The notes under the pieces were generated by a model that had not been told where the DNA came from, ran no database searches, and saw only the letters and a list, made by a program, of their open reading frames with translations. Shown here piece after piece: positions 4,942-8,228 of a DNA stretch of 8,228 bases. Position numbers and translations under genes: made by a program. Within the stretch, counting starts at the first letter, position 1; each line of letters starts with the position of its first letter. The stretch is from Chloroflexia bacterium (GTDB lineage: Bacteria; Chloroflexota; Chloroflexia; Thermomicrobiales; UBA6265): NCBI GenBank assembly GCA_013698285.1, contig JACCVE010000117.1, positions 1-8,228 on the forward strand. The letters are read 5' to 3'.

Positions 4942-5217
4942 CTATGTTTTGGAACTGAACAAGATGTTCCACTCCACTAGACGGGCCCCGGCCAGGGCGC
5001 CGGCCTGGCTGTAGGGATCGTTGTCGAGCAGGGCCTGGGCCTCGGCCTCGTCGGCCGCCCGGTAGACGATCGCCGCTCCCGAGTCGTCGGTGAACGGGCC
5101 GGACTCGTGCAGCTTCCCGGTGTCCAGCAGGTGCTGGAGGTATTCCCGGTGCCGGGGCCGCGCCGCATCCCGGACCGCCCGGTCGCCGTAGGTGATGATG
5201 GCCATAAACGTCGGCAT
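4942..5217 (-). CDS. YciI family protein
   Basis: A 91-residue protein with the YciI/YCII fold, a small ferredoxin-like alpha/beta domain. Visible family marks are R20 and H23 in ARPRHREYL, the turn GKLHESGPF at 34-42, and the NDPYSQAGAL motif at 66-75 with D67. The family has a conserved His and Asp thought to form an active site, but most members have no known reaction, so no substrate can be given. No signal peptide is seen and a cytoplasmic dimer is expected. The ATG at 5217 follows AAAGGA at 5229-5234 with 11-nt spacing; a second ATG four codons in is possible. The frame runs open upstream to 5325, but that stretch is Arg/Pro-rich and without family similarity. It is divergent from mutS and convergent with the amidase, so probably monocistronic. 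Confidence 0.85.
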   Translation of the reverse strand: MPTFMAIITYGDRAVRDAARPRHREYLQHLLDTGKLHESGPFTDDSGAAIVYRAADEAEAQALLDNDPYSQAGALAGARLVEWNILFSSKT

Positions 5218-5341
5218 CTGGTTGGCTGTCCTTTCGACGTAATCGGGTCGATGGTCCTGCGGCGATATCCCGGGGGTGGCGTCGGCGTGTCGGGCGTTCC
5301 CGGCCCGGGGCCGCGCTCGCGCCACCCGCCCGTTCGCGCCC

Positions 5342-5370
5342 TTGTCCCCCGGCGACCGCTGCCGTAGTCT
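5342..5370 (+). promoter_or_regulatory. Possible mutS promoter
   Basis: TTGTCC at 5342-5347 and TAGTCT at 5365-5370 are separated by 17 bp. They match four of six -35 and three of six -10 consensus bases. A start near 5377 would give a leader of about 100 nt to the TTG at 5480. It is the best candidate in the divergent gap but weak. Confidence 0.3.
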
Positions 5371-5467
5371 ATCGTCATCTCCCCGCGTCCGAACGTGGCA
5401 TCTCCCGGCTGCCCCGTGGCTCTGACATCACCCCGCGTGACCCGCGCCCGGGCAACAGACCCAACCA

Positions 5468-5472
5468 GGGAG
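5468..5472 (+). promoter_or_regulatory. Ribosome binding site deciding the mutS TTG start
   Basis: GGGAG lies 7 nt before TTG 5480. An in-frame stop at 5438-5440 closes the frame upstream, and no ATG or GTG in frame lies between it and the conserved start of MutS domain I. This makes TTG the best start. Confidence 0.65.
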
Positions 5473-5479
5473 TGTTCCT

Positions 5480-8228
5480 TTGACGAACGACGAGCCCACG
5501 ACCGCGGCGTCCATTGACCTGGCCGAGAGTGCTTCCGGCGACGGACCGGCCCTCGGTCATCTCTCGTCGCCATCGGGTGCCGACCTCGCGTCCTCGGCGT
5601 CGCTCGTCCCCCTGCGCCGCCAGTATCTCCAGGTCAAGGCGCAGCATCCCGATGCGCTGCTCTTCTTCCGGCTGGGAGACTTCTACGAGACCTTCGACGT
5701 CGATGCCGAGGTGGTGGCGCGGGTCCTCGACATCACGCTGACCTCGCGGGAGATGGGGAAGGGGGTCCGGGTGCCCATGGCCGGCATCCCGCACCACGCC
5801 GCCGAGGGGCACGTCGTCCGCCTGATCGCCGCTGGGCACAAGGTCGCGATCTGCGAGCAGGTCGGGGCCGTCACCAAGGGGAAAGGGCTGGTCGACCGGG
5901 AGGTGATCCGGGTCGTCACCCCGGGCACCGTGGTCGAGCCGGCCATGCTCGACGCCCGGGCCAACAACTACATCGGCGCGGTGGTGATCGAGGGCAAGCG
6001 GGCCGGGGTCGCCCACGCCGACATCTCCACGGGAGAGTTCGCGACGACCGAACTGGCCGGGGAGAGCCCGGAGGACCTCCTGCTCGCCGTCGGCCGAGAA
6101 CTGCTGCGCCTCGGGCCGGCCGAGCTGATCCTGCCGGAGGGGCAGGCGGCCGGCTCGGCCCTGCCGGGGGAGGCCTGGTTGCCGCCGGGCGCGGCACTCG
6201 GCACCGTCGATGCCTGGCGCTGGCGGCTGGACCGGGCGGAGGAGAGCCTGCTCGGGCACTTCGCCGTCGAGTCGCTGGACGGCTTCGGCTGCGCCAATCA
6301 GCCCCTGGCCATCCGCGCCGCCGGGGGATTGCTCCAGTACCTCGCCGGCACCCAGCGTTCGGGGCTGCAGCAGATCACGGGGCTGACGACCTATGCCGGC
6401 GACGGCTACATGACCCTCGATGCCCAGACCCGCCGCAACCTGGAACTGACCGAGAGCGCCCGGGGCGAGCGGCGCCACAGCCTGCTGGCCGTCCTCGACC
6501 AGACCCGCACCCCGATGGGCGGCCGCCTGCTGCGCCGCTGGGTGAACCAGCCCCTCCTCGACCTGGACACCCTGCGCGAGCGCCAGGACGGCATCGCCCG
6601 GTTTCACGGCGACGCGGTGGCCCGCTCCGAAGTCCGCCGGGTGTTGTCGGCCGTCGGCGACATCGAGCGGCTGGTCAACCGCGCCATCACCGGCATCGCC
6701 GGGCCGCGCGACCTGCTCACCCTGCGCGACGCCCTGGCCGCCCTGCCCGGCCTGCCGGACTGGTTGCCCGAGACGCCCGGCCTGGCCCCGATTCCCGACT
6801 GTTCCGAAGTCAGGACCCTGCTCGACCTGGCGATCGACGACGACGCCCCGGCGACCCTGGGCAAGGGGACCGCGCTGCGGCCCGGCTTCGCGGCCGACCT
6901 CGACGGCCACCGGACCCGGGCCCGCGAGGCCCGCGACTGGATCGCCGGCCTGGAGCGGACAGAGCGGGAACGGACCGGCATCCGCTCCCTCAAGGTCGGC
7001 TACAACAAGGTGTTCGGCTACTACCTGGAGGTCACCACCGCCGCCCTGGCCACCGCCGAGCGGGAGCGGATGACCCGGCCGAATGGCGGGGGGGAGAGCG
7101 CGGTCCTGCCGGTCGACTACATCCCCAAGCAATCGCTGGCCAACGGCACCCGCTACTTCACGCCCCAATTGAAGGAGTACGAGACCGTCGTCCTGACCGC
7201 CCAGGAGACCCTGGCCGAGATGGAGGCCGACGCCTTCCGCCGCGTCGTCGGCCAGGTCGCCGCCAGCGGGGCGAAGCTGCTCGCCGCCGCCCGGGCCGTC
7301 GCCACGCTGGACGTGATCAGCGGCCTGGCCGAGGTCGCCGTGCTGCGCGGCTACGTCCGGCCGGACCTCGACGCGGGGACCGGCCTGGCGATCGAGGGCG
7401 GGCGGCACCCGGTCCTGGAAGTCGTCCTCGGCGACGGCCGGTTCGTCCCCAACGACGCCCACCTCGACGCCGCCGGCGAGGTCGGACCCCGGATCGCCAT
7501 CCTGACCGGGCCGAACATGGCCGGCAAGAGCAGTTGGCTGCGCCAGGTGGCCCTGATCACGTTGCTGGCCCAGGTGGGGTCCTACGTCCCGGCGGACCGG
7601 GCCCGGATCGGCCTGGTCGATCGGATCTTCACCCGGATCGGGGCCCAGGACGACATCGCCACCGCCCAGAGCACCTTCATGGTCGAGATGCTGGAGACGG
7701 CCAACATCCTCAACCACGCCACCGGCCGCTCCCTGGTGGTGCTGGACGAGATCGGCCGCGGCACCAGCACCTACGACGGCCTGGCGATTGCCCGGGCGAT
7801 CGTGGAGCATATCCACAATGCCCCCCGCCTCGGCTGCCGGACGGTCTTCGCCACCCACTACCACGAGTTGACCGAACTCGAACACGTCCTGCCCCGTGTC
7901 AAGACGTACCGGATGGACGTGCTGGAGGAGGGGGAGCAGATCGTCTTCCTGCGCCACGTCGTGGCCGGGGCCGCCGACCGTTCCTACGGCGTCCACGTCG
8001 CCCGCATCGCCGGGATCCCCCGCCCGGTCGTCCGCCGCGCCCAGGAGATTCTGGACGACCTCGAGGCTGGCCAGCACGGGGCCGGCGAGGCGTCCCACCG
8101 CCGGGCGGCGATGCGCGACGCCGGCCCCGTCGCACCGGCAGCCAGTTCCTTCCAACTCACCTTCTTCGGCCAGCCGGACCCGGCGATGGACGCCCTCCGC
8201 GCCCTCGACGTCGAGGGCATGTCGCCGT
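5480..8228 (+). CDS. mutS: DNA mismatch repair ATPase MutS, 3' end outside window
   Basis: 916 codons are open to the window edge. MutS binds mismatches and small loops and recruits MutL. Domain I starts at about P44; the mismatch-reading motif GDFYE has F68 and E70, matching E. coli F36 and E38. Connector, core and clamp follow. The clamp holds the conserved segment VGYNKVFGYYLEV, then about 17 residues more than E. coli MutS near 520-542. The ATPase domain has the Walker A TGPNMAGKSS (K683), the GAQDDIATAQSTFMVEM signature, Walker B LDEIGRGTS (D756, E757) and the switch histidine H793 in FATHYHEL. QLTFF at 892-896 resembles a beta-clamp binding motif. Only about 14 residues appear to be missing after VEGMSP, by alignment to the E. 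coli end. The start is TTG at 5480, supported by GGGAG; the first 43 residues are an Ala/Ser-rich extension. mutL is not in the window. Confidence 0.97.
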   Translation, partial: MTNDEPTTAASIDLAESASGDGPALGHLSSPSGADLASSASLVPLRRQYLQVKAQHPDALLFFRLGDFYETFDVDAEVVARVLDITLTSREMGKGVRVPMAGIPHHAAEGHVVRLIAAGHKVAICEQVGAVTKGKGLVDREVIRVVTPGTVVEPAMLDARANNYIGAVVIEGKRAGVAHADISTGEFATTELAGESPEDLLLAVGRELLRLGPAELILPEGQAAGSALPGEAWLPPGAALGTVDAWRWRLDRAEESLLGHFAVESLDGFGCANQPLAIRAAGGLLQYLAGTQRSGLQQITGLTTYAGDGYMTLDAQTRRNLELTESARGERRHSLLAVLDQTRTPMGGRLLRRWVNQPLLDLDTLRERQDGIARFHGDAVARSEVRRVLSAVGDIERLVNRAITGIAGPRDLLTLRDALAALPGLPDWLPETPGLAPIPDCSEVRTLLDLAIDDDAPATLGKGTALRPGFAADLDGHRTRAREARDWIAGLERTERERTGIRSLKVGYNKVFGYYLEVTTAALATAERERMTRPNGGGESAVLPVDYIPKQSLANGTRYFTPQLKEYETVVLTAQETLAEMEADAFRRVVGQVAASGAKLLAAARAVATLDVISGLAEVAVLRGYVRPDLDAGTGLAIEGGRHPVLEVVLGDGRFVPNDAHLDAAGEVGPRIAILTGPNMAGKSSWLRQVALITLLAQVGSYVPADRARIGLVDRIFTRIGAQDDIATAQSTFMVEMLETANILNHATGRSLVVLDEIGRGTSTYDGLAIARAIVEHIHNAPRLGCRTVFATHYHELTELEHVLPRVKTYRMDVLEEGEQIVFLRHVVAGAADRSYGVHVARIAGIPRPVVRRAQEILDDLEAGQHGAGEASHRRAAMRDAGPVAPAASSFQLTFFGQPDPAMDALRALDVEGMSP

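Noticed and set aside
5218..5325. N-terminal extension of the YciI frame to ATG 5325.
   Set aside because: The extra 36 residues are Arg/Pro/Ala-rich and unlike the family, while ATG 5217 gives the normal length and has an upstream AAAGGA.
5375..8155. A 926-codon open frame on the minus strand covering almost all of mutS.
   Set aside because: It is antisense to a clear MutS with all motifs. In GC-rich genes the opposite strand often lacks stops because TTA, CTA and TCA codons are rare in the true frame. Its product is a low-complexity mix of Gly, Asp, Val, Gln and Arg with no family features.
1..8228. A defence, mobile or biosynthetic gene cluster.
   Set aside because: Apart from the Uma2 pair, the genes are housekeeping or isolated; no transposase, integrase, toxin-antitoxin pair, CRISPR repeat or terminal inverted repeat was found.

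Overview
The window is a GC-rich bacterial chromosome segment of mostly housekeeping genes, with no phage, IS, CRISPR or RNA gene that I can support. High GC, tandem Uma2-family nucleases, an RpoD without region 1.1 and a MutS with a TGPNMAGKS P-loop suggest Chloroflexota, perhaps the Thermomicrobia/Sphaerobacter side. That placement is inference from gene content and motifs; no database comparison was possible.

Layout, left to right: (i) 1-1044, two tandem plus-strand Uma2 (DUF820) PD-(D/E)XK nuclease-like genes, the first cut by the window edge, about 60% identical where they overlap. (ii) 1045-1252, a gap with seven perfect copies of a 7-bp unit, then a near-consensus sigma-70 promoter with a dyad over its start point. 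(iii) 1253-1618, an A-type iron-sulfur carrier (IscA/ErpA/SufA family) closed by a strong hairpin terminator. (iv) 1619-2084, a 466-bp gap with an extended -10 promoter and an apparently long leader. (v) 2085-3098, an RpoD-type sigma factor. (vi) 3218-3766 on the minus strand, an exported coiled-coil protein of unknown function, divergent from (vii) 4088-4756, an exported Amidase_3 N-acetylmuramoyl-L-alanine amidase. (viii) 4942-5217 on the minus strand, a YciI-family protein, divergent from (ix) 5480 to the window end, mutS, which starts at TTG and lacks only its last dozen or so codons.

Most genes look like single transcription units rather than parts of one operon. The pairs rpoD/coiled-coil gene and amidase/yciI are convergent with hairpins between them; the pairs coiled-coil gene/amidase and yciI/mutS are divergent. 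The recognition residues of the encoded sigma factor fit the TTGACA-17-TATCAT promoter found upstream of the Fe-S carrier gene.

I did not find a convincing new multi-gene system. The best leads are the duplicated TCDG motif in the exported coiled-coil protein and its pairing with an amidase, the extra CxC tail on the Fe-S carrier, the operator-like dyad on that gene's promoter, the heptanucleotide array, and an insertion in the MutS clamp region.
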